DNA of 64,000 nucleotides from an uncultured bacterium (GTDB lineage: Bacteria; Cyanobacteriota; Vampirovibrionia; Gastranaerophilales; Gastranaerophilaceae), in contig URFH01000005.1 of assembly GCA_900547155.1 (NCBI GenBank), forward strand, positions 20,327 to 84,326, written 5' to 3'. How positions within the stretch are numbered: the first letter of the stretch is position 1; each line of letters begins with the position of its first letter. Made by a program: the position numbers and the translations under genes. Positions 50,507 through 59,455 of the stretch are shown piece after piece. A model generated the notes under the pieces. It was not told the origin of the DNA, ran no database searches, and saw nothing but the letters and a program-made list of their open reading frames with translations.

Positions 50507-51568
50507 TTAACCTAATCTTTTTACTATCTGCTCGTAAATATCCTCAAGCGTAATCAATCCGCCGCCCGGACGCCCGTAAAATTCAACCGGCGCCGCTCCG
50601 AAAACGGCCGAACGAACATCAACAAGCATTTGACCCATATTCATCTCAATATCAAGCACTATTTTTGCGGATTTTGCTGCTTCATGGAGCGCTTTTTCGG
50701 GGAACGGTACAAGTGTAACCGGCCTGAAAAGCCCTGCTTTGTAGCCGTTTTCGCGTGCTTTTTTTACTGCGGCTTTTGCAACACGCGCGACCGTTCCGAA
50801 AGCTGTTATCACCAAATCCGCATCTTCGGTCTGATAAGCTTCATAAGTGGTTTCTTCGCGCGCGATTAACTCGTGTTTTGCAAAAATCTTGTTCGTCAGA
50901 GCCTCCATTTCGCCCTCCATCATGTGGAGCGAAACTAAAAAGCGCGGTTCTCTGTTTTTTACGCCCGAAAGCGCCCATGTTGACGTGTCAATTTTCTCGT
51001 AAGGGTATTCTCCAAACTCAACAGGCTCCATCATTTGCCCCAAAATACCGTCAGCAAGCAAAATAACCGGTGTTCTGTACTTCATTGCAAGGTGAAAAGC
51101 GCGATATGTAAGATTTACAGCCTCTTGAACCGTTGAGGGCGCAAGAACAACCACTTTGTAATCCCCGTTTCCGCCGCCTCTTACAGCCTGAAAATAATCG
51201 CCCTGCGCCGGCGCAATATTGCCCAATCCGGGGCCGCCGCGCATTACACTGACGATAACTCCGGGAACTTCCGCGCAAACCATTGCCGAAAGCCCCTCCT
51301 GCATAAGTGCAATCCCGCATGAAGACGAAGAAGTCATTGCTTTTGTGCCTGTTGTGCCCGCGCCGATGACCATGCTTATTGAAGCGAGCTCGCTTTCTGC
51401 GGGAACGAAGGTTCGTCCGAGTTCGGGCATTTTTTTGCTCATAAATTCGCCGATTTCGCTCTGCGGAGTAATCGGATACCCGAAATAACACTGACAGCCT
51501 GCATTCAGTGCCGCCTGTGCGATAGCTTCATTGCCTTTTACGAGAACTTTGGATGCTGTTTTTGTCAC
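50507..51568 (-). CDS. korA: 2-oxoacid:ferredoxin oxidoreductase alpha subunit
   Basis: Alpha subunit with the pyrimidine-binding domain: KGNEAIAQAALNAGCQCYF, then GYPITPQSE, and SSSCGIALMQEGLSAMV. At 353 residues it is the stand-alone form without the fused gamma domain. It starts with a GTG overlapping the korD stop (GTGA). Substrate is most likely 2-oxoglutarate; branched-chain oxoacids are possible, since Kor and Vor cannot be told apart here. Confidence 0.93.
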   Translation of the reverse strand: MTKTASKVLVKGNEAIAQAALNAGCQCYFGYPITPQSEIGEFMSKKMPELGRTFVPAESELASISMVIGAGTTGTKAMTSSSSCGIALMQEGLSAMVCAEVPGVIVSVMRGGPGLGNIAPAQGDYFQAVRGGGNGDYKVVVLAPSTVQEAVNLTYRAFHLAMKYRTPVILLADGILGQMMEPVEFGEYPYEKIDTSTWALSGVKNREPRFLVSLHMMEGEMEALTNKIFAKHELIAREETTYEAYQTEDADLVITAFGTVARVAKAAVKKARENGYKAGLFRPVTLVPFPEKALHEAAKSAKIVLDIEMNMGQMLVDVRSAVFGAAPVEFYGRPGGGLITLEDIYEQIVKRLG

Positions 51569-51777
51569 GATTTATAAACCTCAGTAATTGCTGCGTCAGG
51601 GCAGCTGTTTGCGCAGATTGCGCAGCCAAGGCATTCATTTTTTTCGTCCTTAAACTCTGCAAAATTAACGCCGTGGGTGTTTGTGTCACAGGACGGGTGA
51701 ATCAGATGTTTCGGGCACACTGCCATGCAAATATTGCAAGCTTTGCAACTCTCTTTATCTATAACAATTCTTCCCAT
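51565..51777 (-). CDS. korD: 2-oxoacid:ferredoxin oxidoreductase delta subunit (2[4Fe-4S])
   Basis: 70-residue ferredoxin with two clusters: CKACNICMAVCP and CLGCAICANSCP. It accepts electrons from the ThDP subunit. It is the first gene of korDABC-punA, with AGGAAG before the ATG. Confidence 0.94.
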   Translation of the reverse strand: MGRIVIDKESCKACNICMAVCPKHLIHPSCDTNTHGVNFAEFKDEKNECLGCAICANSCPDAAITEVYKS

Positions 51778-51894
51778 ATCTTCCTGTACTTTTATATATT
51801 AGACTTACTTATATTCTATCACCAAAGTAAAAATTTAAACACCATTTTATCTTTGTTGAAATATATTCTTTTTTGCTCATCCCAAACACATAAA

Positions 51895-54800
51895 CTACAG
51901 CTGAATCCCGTTCAGCGCGCAAAACGCCCTGAATGACGCCTGATTTTGCTCAATATCTTTCTCGATTGCAGGAATATTCAGCGCTTTTATAAGTTTCAAT
52001 GATTTTTTGAACGTGTTCATTGCGTTTTCGGCGTAGGTTATCTTGTTTTTCGGCTTTTTCGTGACCATTTCTTCAAGATATTTTGCATAAAGCTGGTACA
52101 AAAGCACTTTCTGGAGCTTCATATCGTAGCTTTTTACAATCATTAGCGCCTTTTCAATATACATTTTTGCCGCTTCCAAATCTCCTTTTATCAGGAATAT
52201 TTCAGCAATCAGCCGTTTGTAAAGAACCATGAAATAATAGTTGTTTATTTTCGGGTTTTTGGCGACTTCAAGGGCTTTCTGGGCAATATCGAGCGCTTTG
52301 TCGCTTCCGTCGGTTACGAGCGTGATTTTCGCTATAAAATACCAGCAAAGCAGCGCCCCGATTGCGATTTTTTCTCTTGCAAACACGGCAACCTGCTCAT
52401 TGTAAATCTCCAGCGCCTTAGCAAGGCTGCCTTCTTCCTGAAGAACCTTGCCCAGAAAGATTTTCAAGAGATTTTTCACAAGAACATCGTTGTAATTGTT
52501 CGCAAAAGTCACAACAGAGTACATATCCTCTTTAATATTGTCAAAATCTTTTGCAACGAGCTTGTTCAGGATGTTTATGAAGTTCCACTGGGAAATAATT
52601 TCGGGCTCGACGATTTCGCGTGCGGTGTTTTGGTTTACTTCGATGAGCAGCCCCGCTGATTTTTCGACATCGCCCTGAATCGAGTACGCAAGCGCTTTTG
52701 CAAGCGCAACTCTGTTGAGATAATTTTTGTTATCGACATTATTTTTCGCAATAATCTCATCAATCAGGCTCAAAACCTGAAAACACTTGTTATTTCCCTG
52801 AATACTCAGTGCGTTTGCGACAATCAGGTTAGTTTCGAGCCAGGTTTCGTAAATTATGTCCATCGGAATGTTTTTGCAAGGAATGAGCTGCGAAATCGCC
52901 TGTTCAATTACCGGAATAATTTCGTTGCTGGCGAGATTGTAGATTTCTTCGCTGTTTCCGATTGAAAACATCGCTTTTAGCTTTTTATATTTTAAAATCG
53001 CGCATTCAAGCCGGTATTCAGGCTTTTCAATGAGCTTCAAAATCGTGTCAATCGCCTCAATCACGCCGTGATAATTGCCCACAATCGAGCAGCTCTTTGA
53101 CAAATAGCCCGAAAGTTCAATGGTTTTAGGCACGTTGGAGATTTTTATCGCGCTGTTGAGCGCAAAAGAGATGTATTCTATCGCTTCGGCGGGTTTTGTC
53201 GAATAAAGGAGCTTGCCCATCCTTTCGTAGATGTTGTTTATGATGAGTTCGCCCTTTTGCGGGGTTACTTCTTCGACGATTTTCAAAGATTGCTTCTGCG
53301 AAAGCACCCAGAGGTGTTCGTCGCCCAGATATGCGCAAAGTTTTATATTTTCCGTCCAAATCCCCAGCGCAAGCAGTTTCTGGTTAAGATTTTGAACAAT
53401 AAGTGCTTTCAGCGCGTTGCTGGAGAGTATGAGCGGGTTTATTGCGTCGAAGATTTTTTCATTCAGCATGCCAAAATCCTCGCTTTGCTTGGCTTTTTCA
53501 TAAATTATGCGCCAGAGAAGCGTGTTTTTGAAAATAAACATGTTATTGTTAAACTGGCTGATATATGCCGAATTTGCGAGCAAAGTCAGGATATTTTTGA
53601 AATCTTCGGAGTTTATTTTCATCACAAGCTCAAGAAGCCCGATATTGAACTTGTTTCCCATGATTGCTGCGGAGCAGAGGGTTTTGAATACCATCGGGAA
53701 GTTCTTTTCGAGGTGTTCAAGGCGTTTTGTGATGATATCGTAGATGTTTTTGGGCATTTCCAGCTCGATGGGAGTGGTTCTGTATTTTGCTTCGCCGTTT
53801 TCCTGATAAAATGCGTCATTTTCGTTCAGTAGCACAAGAATTTGTTCAATGTATGCGCTGTTTCCTTTTGAATTTTTGTAAATTTGCGCAAAAACTTCGG
53901 CAGGCAGCGGGTTTGTGCCGTTCAAGTAGATTTTTATCAGGTTGTCTGCATAATCCTTTGTTAATCTGCCTAAACGCACGTCCTGATACTGGTTTTCAGC
54001 GATTTTTTCCGAATAAAAATACCCCTGTGCAATTCGTTTGTCTTTGTAAGCAATTATGAGCTTCAAATTCTCCGAAAGCCCGCCGTTTTCAATGAAATAA
54101 ACCAGAAATTCATAAGAAGCACCGTCAATCATGTCAAAATCGTCGATAGAAATAATCAGTTTTGATTTTTGGGAGATTTCGAGGATTGTTTTTTCAAGAA
54201 GTTTGAAAGTGTTTTGCTTGTTTTTCAGAATTTCTTCGAACTTTGCGTGGCGCGTCGGATAAAGAAAGTTAAAAATCCCGTCGATTTCCTCGGAATTGAA
54301 TCCTGTAAAGAAATTTCGCAGTGCTTCTTTTATTGTGCCGACAAAATCGGGCGACATTGTTGTGAAATTCGGACAGTTGAAAAATGTCAAAAACATTTCC
54401 TGAAAAATCCCGAACGGGCTGATTTGCGAGTTTGCGCTGCATTCACCCCACATCCAGTTGTAATTTTTTGAAAGCAAATCATTGAAAACGTACTTCAAAA
54501 CCGTTGATTTGCCCATGCCTTCATCTGCACTAAGCCCGATTACGAGCTTTTCTTTGCTTTCGATTGCTCTTACGATAGTATTTTTACATCTGTCCTGATT
54601 GCAGTCTTCCTGCTCAAAAACCTGCTCTTCTTCGCCCTCATTTTCCTCAGAAAGCGGCGCGCCCGGGTAATTTTCCAGTTTTATATCGACCTGTTCGGGT
54701 TCCGGTTCTTCTGTTTTTTGTTCTTGTTCTTCCTGTTCATCCGCAAGTTCTTCAAGGTTTTCAGCCGTGTCATTTTCTGCAATATTTTCTTCTGAAACTT

Positions 54801-55275
54801 CGGATTCAGGTTCGGATTCTTCTTCCGGCTCCGGCGTATTTTCAAATTCCGGAATTTCTTCCACAAAAACCGCTTCATTTTCAATATTTTCGGGCTCGTT
54901 TTCAGTTTCTTGCGTGAAACTTTCTTCTTCTGCCGTTAAGGCGGGTGTTGGGGCGGCAGAAACTTGTTTTTCCTCTAAAACCGCCGGAGTTTCTCTTTTT
55001 ACGACCTCAATATCGTCATTGCACTTTGTGACAAGCCCCGCAACGTTTTCCTCGAACTCAAAACCGCATTTACGGCAGTTTTTTGCGGACGGAAGATTGG
55101 CTTTGTCGCAGTTCGGGCAGTATTTAATCAGCTGGAGCCCGCAGCCCGAGCAAAATTCTGCGCCTATGGGGTTGATTGTTTTGCAAACAGGGCATACGGA
55201 CTGCACTTTTGTCCCGCAATAGGTGCATCTGATGGTCTTTTCGTCTATTTCGTTTTTGCATTTAAGGCAGAGCAT
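51895..55275 (-). CDS. Zinc-ribbon/STAND-type ATPase with TPR-like region
   Basis: A 1126-residue multidomain protein. Three zinc ribbons come first (Cys3/6/17/20, 28/31/42/45, 53/56/67/70). A very acidic low-complexity linker follows (about 110-225, mostly Glu and Pro). Then an AAA/STAND ATPase domain has Walker A ADEGMGKST (about 250-258) and Walker B LIISIDDFD (373-381). The last ~550 residues are helical and TPR-like (ALEIYNEQVAVFAREKI, AAKMYIEKALMIVKSY). Similar ATPase plus TPR layouts occur in MalT- and adenylate-cyclase-type STAND switches, but no output domain is seen here. The N-terminal ribbons may be the sensor or output. It is preceded by a response regulator on the same strand beyond a terminator. 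Confidence 0.75.
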   Translation of the reverse strand: MLCLKCKNEIDEKTIRCTYCGTKVQSVCPVCKTINPIGAEFCSGCGLQLIKYCPNCDKANLPSAKNCRKCGFEFEENVAGLVTKCNDDIEVVKRETPAVLEEKQVSAAPTPALTAEEESFTQETENEPENIENEAVFVEEIPEFENTPEPEEESEPESEVSEENIAENDTAENLEELADEQEEQEQKTEEPEPEQVDIKLENYPGAPLSEENEGEEEQVFEQEDCNQDRCKNTIVRAIESKEKLVIGLSADEGMGKSTVLKYVFNDLLSKNYNWMWGECSANSQISPFGIFQEMFLTFFNCPNFTTMSPDFVGTIKEALRNFFTGFNSEEIDGIFNFLYPTRHAKFEEILKNKQNTFKLLEKTILEISQKSKLIISIDDFDMIDGASYEFLVYFIENGGLSENLKLIIAYKDKRIAQGYFYSEKIAENQYQDVRLGRLTKDYADNLIKIYLNGTNPLPAEVFAQIYKNSKGNSAYIEQILVLLNENDAFYQENGEAKYRTTPIELEMPKNIYDIITKRLEHLEKNFPMVFKTLCSAAIMGNKFNIGLLELVMKINSEDFKNILTLLANSAYISQFNNNMFIFKNTLLWRIIYEKAKQSEDFGMLNEKIFDAINPLILSSNALKALIVQNLNQKLLALGIWTENIKLCAYLGDEHLWVLSQKQSLKIVEEVTPQKGELIINNIYERMGKLLYSTKPAEAIEYISFALNSAIKISNVPKTIELSGYLSKSCSIVGNYHGVIEAIDTILKLIEKPEYRLECAILKYKKLKAMFSIGNSEEIYNLASNEIIPVIEQAISQLIPCKNIPMDIIYETWLETNLIVANALSIQGNNKCFQVLSLIDEIIAKNNVDNKNYLNRVALAKALAYSIQGDVEKSAGLLIEVNQNTAREIVEPEIISQWNFINILNKLVAKDFDNIKEDMYSVVTFANNYNDVLVKNLLKIFLGKVLQEEGSLAKALEIYNEQVAVFAREKIAIGALLCWYFIAKITLVTDGSDKALDIAQKALEVAKNPKINNYYFMVLYKRLIAEIFLIKGDLEAAKMYIEKALMIVKSYDMKLQKVLLYQLYAKYLEEMVTKKPKNKITYAENAMNTFKKSLKLIKALNIPAIEKDIEQNQASFRAFCALNGIQL

Positions 55276-55356
55276 AATTATTCCATGCTAATCATTCAAA
55301 ATAATTATAGTATAAACCCCACGGGTAAGAAACCGACCGGATACACTATTTCACGG

Positions 55357-55390
55357 ACAAAAAAAGCGCCGGATTTGCCGGCGCTTTCAG
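55357..55390 (-). terminator. Terminator after the NarL-type regulator
   Basis: AAAGCGCCGG, five-base loop, CCGGCGCTTT, ending in a U run on the minus strand. It separates the regulator from the STAND gene. Confidence 0.9.
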
Positions 55391-55395
55391 ATTTA

Positions 55396-56082
55396 TTAGA
55401 TAATATTTTCTTTTATCGCCTTGACTGCCGCCTGAACGCGGTCATCCACGCATAATTTCTGCAAAATGCTGCAAACATGGGCTTTTGCTGTGTGAACACT
55501 GACGATTAATTCTTTTGCGATTTCGGTATTGCTTTTTCCTTTAACTAACAGCCTCAAAACCTCAAATTCTCTTTCCGTGAGCTGTGCTCTTGCGTCAGAA
55601 ACTTCTACTGCCGAAGAAAGGCTTGTATTTTCAGGTTTCGGGAAAAGATTAAGCGCTACTTTGGCAATTGCCGGATCAAGCCAGCATGCACCTTTTGAAA
55701 CATCTTTTATTACAGCAGCAAGCGTATTCGGGTCAATATCTTTTAAACAATAAGCGTTTGCCCCCGAGCCCAGCGCTGCCATAACCTCTTCTTCTCTGTC
55801 GTGGGAAGTTAGAATAACCACCTTTGTATCAGGGCAGCATTCTCTGATCTTTTGGGTTGCTTCGATTCCGTTCATATTCGGAAGACCCAAATCCATAAGA
55901 ACTACGTCAGGAGTTTCCTTTTTAATCAGTTCAATACCTGATAGAGCTTCTTCAGCTTCACCAACAACGCTTATATTTTCAAATTCATTGATAGTTGAGC
56001 GCAGACCCACGCGTGTTAGTTTGTAGTCTTCTACTATAATAACTCTTACTACTTCGTTTTTTTCTTGAATTGCTGTTGCCAT
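55396..56082 (-). CDS. NarL/FixJ-family response regulator
   Basis: Two-domain response regulator, 228 residues. In the receiver domain the acidic pocket is Glu18-Asp19, Asp64 (VLMDLGLPNMNG) is the phosphorylation site, Thr92 and Lys114 complete the set. The LuxR-type HTH (about 160-228) has LTEREFEVLRLLVKGKSNTE and AKELIVSVHTAKAHV. No histidine kinase lies nearby, so it is an orphan in this window. About 160 bases of AT-rich sequence precede it; I could not fix a promoter there. Confidence 0.95.
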   Translation of the reverse strand: MATAIQEKNEVVRVIIVEDYKLTRVGLRSTINEFENISVVGEAEEALSGIELIKKETPDVVLMDLGLPNMNGIEATQKIRECCPDTKVVILTSHDREEEVMAALGSGANAYCLKDIDPNTLAAVIKDVSKGACWLDPAIAKVALNLFPKPENTSLSSAVEVSDARAQLTEREFEVLRLLVKGKSNTEIAKELIVSVHTAKAHVCSILQKLCVDDRVQAAVKAIKENII

Positions 56083-56240
56083 AAATTCTCCTGTATTCTT
56101 GTAGTACTTATTTAGTTAAGTTATTATTGCGGGCTGAATGGAGAATATATATTACCCGACATGGCGATATTTTTGGCAATTTTAATACCCAACAGGCGGT
56201 ACCCGGTTGGAATATATAATGCGGATTAAATCCGGAAACA

Positions 56241-56465
56241 CTATCTTGACGTGTCATAATCCCATATATAAATCTGCCCGCAATATCTGCAAACAGCATG
56301 GTGGTTCATAAAATTCAAATCAGGGACAAAGGTATAACCGTCAACGGTGATGACAATATCGCCGTTTTCGTTGTATTTTCGTTCAAAATTTTTCCCGCCT
56401 TTGTAGCCGGGCGCGAACATAAGCTCAAATTTGTCAACGGATTTACAGTTTTTGCAGATAAACAT
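56241..56465 (-). CDS. Small zinc-finger-like hypothetical protein (74 aa)
   Basis: Paired cysteines CKNC (residues 4-7) and CRYCGQ (59-62) suggest one zinc site made from the two ends of the chain, with a short beta-rich middle (ENGDIVITVDGYTFVPDL). It starts two bases after the membrane-protein stop, so it belongs to the same operon. Function unknown. Confidence 0.6.
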   Translation of the reverse strand: MFICKNCKSVDKFELMFAPGYKGGKNFERKYNENGDIVITVDGYTFVPDLNFMNHHAVCRYCGQIYIWDYDTSR

Positions 56466-56467
56466 CG

Positions 56468-57439
56468 CTATTCGCCGTCCTTGTCCGCTATTTTTTTCGT
56501 TGCACGTTTGACAAGTTTTTCTGCTGCGATTTTTCCCGCATAGTTTCTGGAATGAAGCTCTTTAAACAGCATTGTGCAGCAAATACTTCTTATCGGCAGC
56601 GTAAACGCTGTAACCATAAATGCAACAACAGAAAGTGTAATAAATTTTGAAAGTTCAACGCTTCTGATTGAAAAAGGCAGGTTGTGTGCGGCGATTATTG
56701 CATTAAGTTCGTCAAGCGGGAGCATTGTAACAAAACGTTCGACCGGATAACTGAAAAATCCGAGCAAATTTCCTGCTTCCACGCCCCAGCATATCAAGGA
56801 CGGAATCAGCCAGTACGTAAAAATCCCCAGCGCCGCAAGCAAAAACAGGGTTTTTAGAAAATTATGCTTAATCAGGTTTACGCTCAAGGAAATTGCCCCG
56901 AAAGGTGAAATATTCTCCTCAAGAGCGAACGCCTGAAACGTCAGCGACAGATAAACAAACCCTATTGCCATAATTACCCACAAAAGCGGAAACGAACCGA
57001 CAATATAAATTATTGAAAGCAAAATCAGCAGCATTACATACGAAAATGACCTGTTTTTTATGAGTCCGTCTGCAATGCTTGTGTCTTCGATTTTGTTGTT
57101 TGACTCAATTATGTAGCTTGCCATTGAATTTAACGCTGCCATTGCCACAAGGTAATCCCAGAACGCCTTACAAAAGATAAAAAATCCCGGAAGTGTTATA
57201 ACGAGCAAAAGCAGGAACACAAAAAGGATATTATCAAAAATCGGCGCTGACTGGGTGAGTTTCGGAATCAAAATCGTGTAAAGATAAGCCGCAGTGAAGA
57301 TTATTGTAATGCCTGCAACCTGCCCGAAAACAGGAAAAGCAAGGTATTTCATGAATTTTTCAAAGTTCAGGAAATAATATTTTATCCCTTTGAAAAAAAT
57401 CTCAATCATGCTAACAAAAGTCAAATCTCTTTTCGCCAT
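56468..57439 (-). CDS. Polytopic membrane protein of unknown function
   Basis: A 323-residue inner membrane protein with about six helices (around 35-60, 70-95, 135-165, 195-215, 225-245 and 270-295). The N-terminus MIEIFFKGIKYYFLNFEKF is an amphipathic lead-in like that of the membrane protein at 32.1 kb, and both fit the DUF4013/DUF975-like six-helix type. It is followed by the small zinc-finger-like gene. No catalytic residues are recognisable. Confidence 0.7.
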   Translation of the reverse strand: MAKRDLTFVSMIEIFFKGIKYYFLNFEKFMKYLAFPVFGQVAGITIIFTAAYLYTILIPKLTQSAPIFDNILFVFLLLLVITLPGFFIFCKAFWDYLVAMAALNSMASYIIESNNKIEDTSIADGLIKNRSFSYVMLLILLSIIYIVGSFPLLWVIMAIGFVYLSLTFQAFALEENISPFGAISLSVNLIKHNFLKTLFLLAALGIFTYWLIPSLICWGVEAGNLLGFFSYPVERFVTMLPLDELNAIIAAHNLPFSIRSVELSKFITLSVVAFMVTAFTLPIRSICCTMLFKELHSRNYAGKIAAEKLVKRATKKIADKDGE

Positions 57440-57487
57440 CTCGCCTCACTTAAACAAATTTCGCCCGAAAGCTATGTTTATATTAAC

Positions 57488-58144
57488 ATGATGTGTATGG
57501 ACAGGCAATTTTCTTCAATTTTTGAATTATTAAAAAGCATTCCGCATGAAGAATTCGGAAAAAGCGTTGATTTGCATATTCATTCGACTTATTCCGACGG
57601 GAAACTCACTCCCGAAGAGCTTTTGGCGGACGCTAACGAAAAAGGGCTGAAATATTTTGCGATTTGCGACCATAATACGGTCGACGCTTACACGCAAACG
57701 CCTGTATGGATGGACAAAAGGATTATTCCTGCAATCGAGTTTGACTGCTGGTTTCAGGGGGTTCTTGTTCATATTCTCGGGTATGGAATCGATGTTAAAA
57801 ACGAAAATTTGAAAAAACTGTGCGCAAAAACAAAAAAAGAAACAGAAGCGGATATAGTGCGGCTTTTTAACCGCCGTCACCCTAAAGAAGTCATAAAAGC
57901 CATTCATGACGCAGGCGGAGCAGCGGTTCTGGCGCATCCGGCTTGCTACTGGTGCATAAGTCTTGATGGTTTTGTCAAAAATCTCGTAAAATTGGGGCTC
58001 GACGGGATTGAAGCCTTTTATCCGTACAAGCGCCACCGCGGAATTATCAAATTTCACTTTGCTTCAACCGTCAAAAAGGTCGGCGAAAAGTACAACCTCA
58101 TTCTGACCGGCGGTTCTGACTCACATGACGAAATCTGTTTTTAA
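57488..58144 (+). CDS. PHP-domain phosphoesterase
   Basis: Metal-dependent phosphoesterase of the PHP family. DLHIHSTYSDGKLTPEE supplies two histidines and the aspartate. CDHNTVD, PAIEFD, LAHPACYW and GGSDSHD give the further metal ligands. The order fits the YciV/RNase AM or TrpH-like group that cleaves nucleotide 3',5'-bisphosphates or RNA 5' ends. At 218 residues it is some 50-60 residues shorter than usual and ends right after the last ligand motif, so the C-terminus may be trimmed. It converges with the next gene, stop codons touching. Confidence 0.82.
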   Translation: MMCMDRQFSSIFELLKSIPHEEFGKSVDLHIHSTYSDGKLTPEELLADANEKGLKYFAICDHNTVDAYTQTPVWMDKRIIPAIEFDCWFQGVLVHILGYGIDVKNENLKKLCAKTKKETEADIVRLFNRRHPKEVIKAIHDAGGAAVLAHPACYWCISLDGFVKNLVKLGLDGIEAFYPYKRHRGIIKFHFASTVKKVGEKYNLILTGGSDSHDEICF

Positions 58145-59200
58145 TTACATCCTGTCGCGCCAGTCATCGCGGGGATCTTTATCGTCGTCATCAGAATCAT
58201 CATAATAATCGTATTCATACCATACGTAGTTTTTCAATTTTTTTGAGTTATTTTCCATTCTGGATTTTTCGGATTCTAATTCTTGTAATTTTTGCCTGTC
58301 ATCGTCACGTTCTCCGTCTTTAAGGTGGATGACGGTATCAAAATTGTCTTTGGAATGCAGTTTTGAATCCAATTTTTTGTAATATGCCGGAGCCTGGAAC
58401 AAAATTGTTGTTTTATATTCGTCAGCAGCATTCTTTGTTAATTCAAAATAACTATTTCTTCCTTTTTCATGGCTAAAAATTGACTCTGTGGAAAAAATAG
58501 AATACATATCAGAAACTTCAAGCAAGCTTCTCATTCCGGTGTATTCATACATTTTTTTGTTATGCTCAAGTTTTGATTTTAGCTCGGAAATAAAATAGTC
58601 ATCATTGTATCCGGCAGCAATTTTATCATAATTAACGCTCGAATTTTCAACAAGCCATTTTGCAAGGTTTTTGGAGTTTTTTTCTTCCCCGTCGTTAATG
58701 ATGAGTATGCCTTTAGGCATTTTGCCGGCAGAAAATCCGGATTGTTCCCTGTTGATTTTGGAAATAAAATCATTGTTGAGCTTTTCTCTGGCGCTGTTTA
58801 AGCCGATATCTCCGGTTTTGAGCCTTTTTTGGATTACAGAAATATCGCTGTCAAGCTCTGTCATTTTATTTTTTGCTTTATCAATATAACTTATGAGTTC
58901 ATAGCGTGCCTGATGGGAATAATCGTTGAAAAATCCCTGATATTTCTGGCGGCAGGCTTCGTTTATCTCAGTTTCGTTTGCTGTTCTGAAAACTTCGCCG
59001 AGATATTTGAGCTGGGCTTCAGAAGTGTTGAAAACTTTAAAATTTTTCTTGTTGACTTTCCATCCGTCACCGAAAGATGGATTAGCCGGCATACTTTTTG
59101 TGAAACTATCGGCTGTCATTGGATTTGTTTTGTAAAAATCCGTTTTATGAGAAATTTTGTGATTATAATTGTAACCTGAACCAACCCTTGAAACTTTCAT
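58145..59200 (-). CDS. Lineage-specific protein with a degenerate AAA+ domain
   Basis: A 351-residue protein with no close match I know. It carries the N-terminal motif NPSFG (40-44). Residues 162-183 (PKGILIINDGEEKNSKNLA) have the shape of an AAA+ Walker A region (GILLYGPPGTGKT-like) without the lysine-threonine loop. RSLLEVSDMYSIF (224-236) stands where Walker B is expected, and LFQAPAYYKKLDSKL then FDTVIHL (267-293) match the sensor 1 to arginine-finger stretch of FtsH/Cdc48 enzymes. The C-terminus is a coiled-coil segment and a very acidic tail (YDDSDDDDKD). A non-hydrolysing AAA+ relative is the likeliest reading. Confidence 0.55.
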   Translation of the reverse strand: MKVSRVGSGYNYNHKISHKTDFYKTNPMTADSFTKSMPANPSFGDGWKVNKKNFKVFNTSEAQLKYLGEVFRTANETEINEACRQKYQGFFNDYSHQARYELISYIDKAKNKMTELDSDISVIQKRLKTGDIGLNSAREKLNNDFISKINREQSGFSAGKMPKGILIINDGEEKNSKNLAKWLVENSSVNYDKIAAGYNDDYFISELKSKLEHNKKMYEYTGMRSLLEVSDMYSIFSTESIFSHEKGRNSYFELTKNAADEYKTTILFQAPAYYKKLDSKLHSKDNFDTVIHLKDGERDDDRQKLQELESEKSRMENNSKKLKNYVWYEYDYYDDSDDDDKDPRDDWRDRM

Positions 59201-59455
59201 CTTATATCCCTTTCTTGCCTGGATTTGACCGGTAAAATAGAATGCTTTTTAAGTATTTTCTTGCTAACAGCGCCTGTTGTCAATAAAATCGGGCAGATTA
59301 GCTTAACGTAATTTCATAAAATAAGCCTGCTCTTTTCCACCCCACGGAAGTGCTGTATGTGGAACATTAGCAAATTTAAAATTATGTTGTTTGAGAAAAA
59401 TTTTGAGCGTGATATGATTGAACATGCTTGTTAAATTTAAGACAGAGGAGTCGGG

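Noticed and set aside
56108..56299. 63-residue minus-strand frame upstream of the response regulator
   Set aside because: It overlaps the zinc-finger-like gene in another frame, has no ribosome site and no plausible domain.
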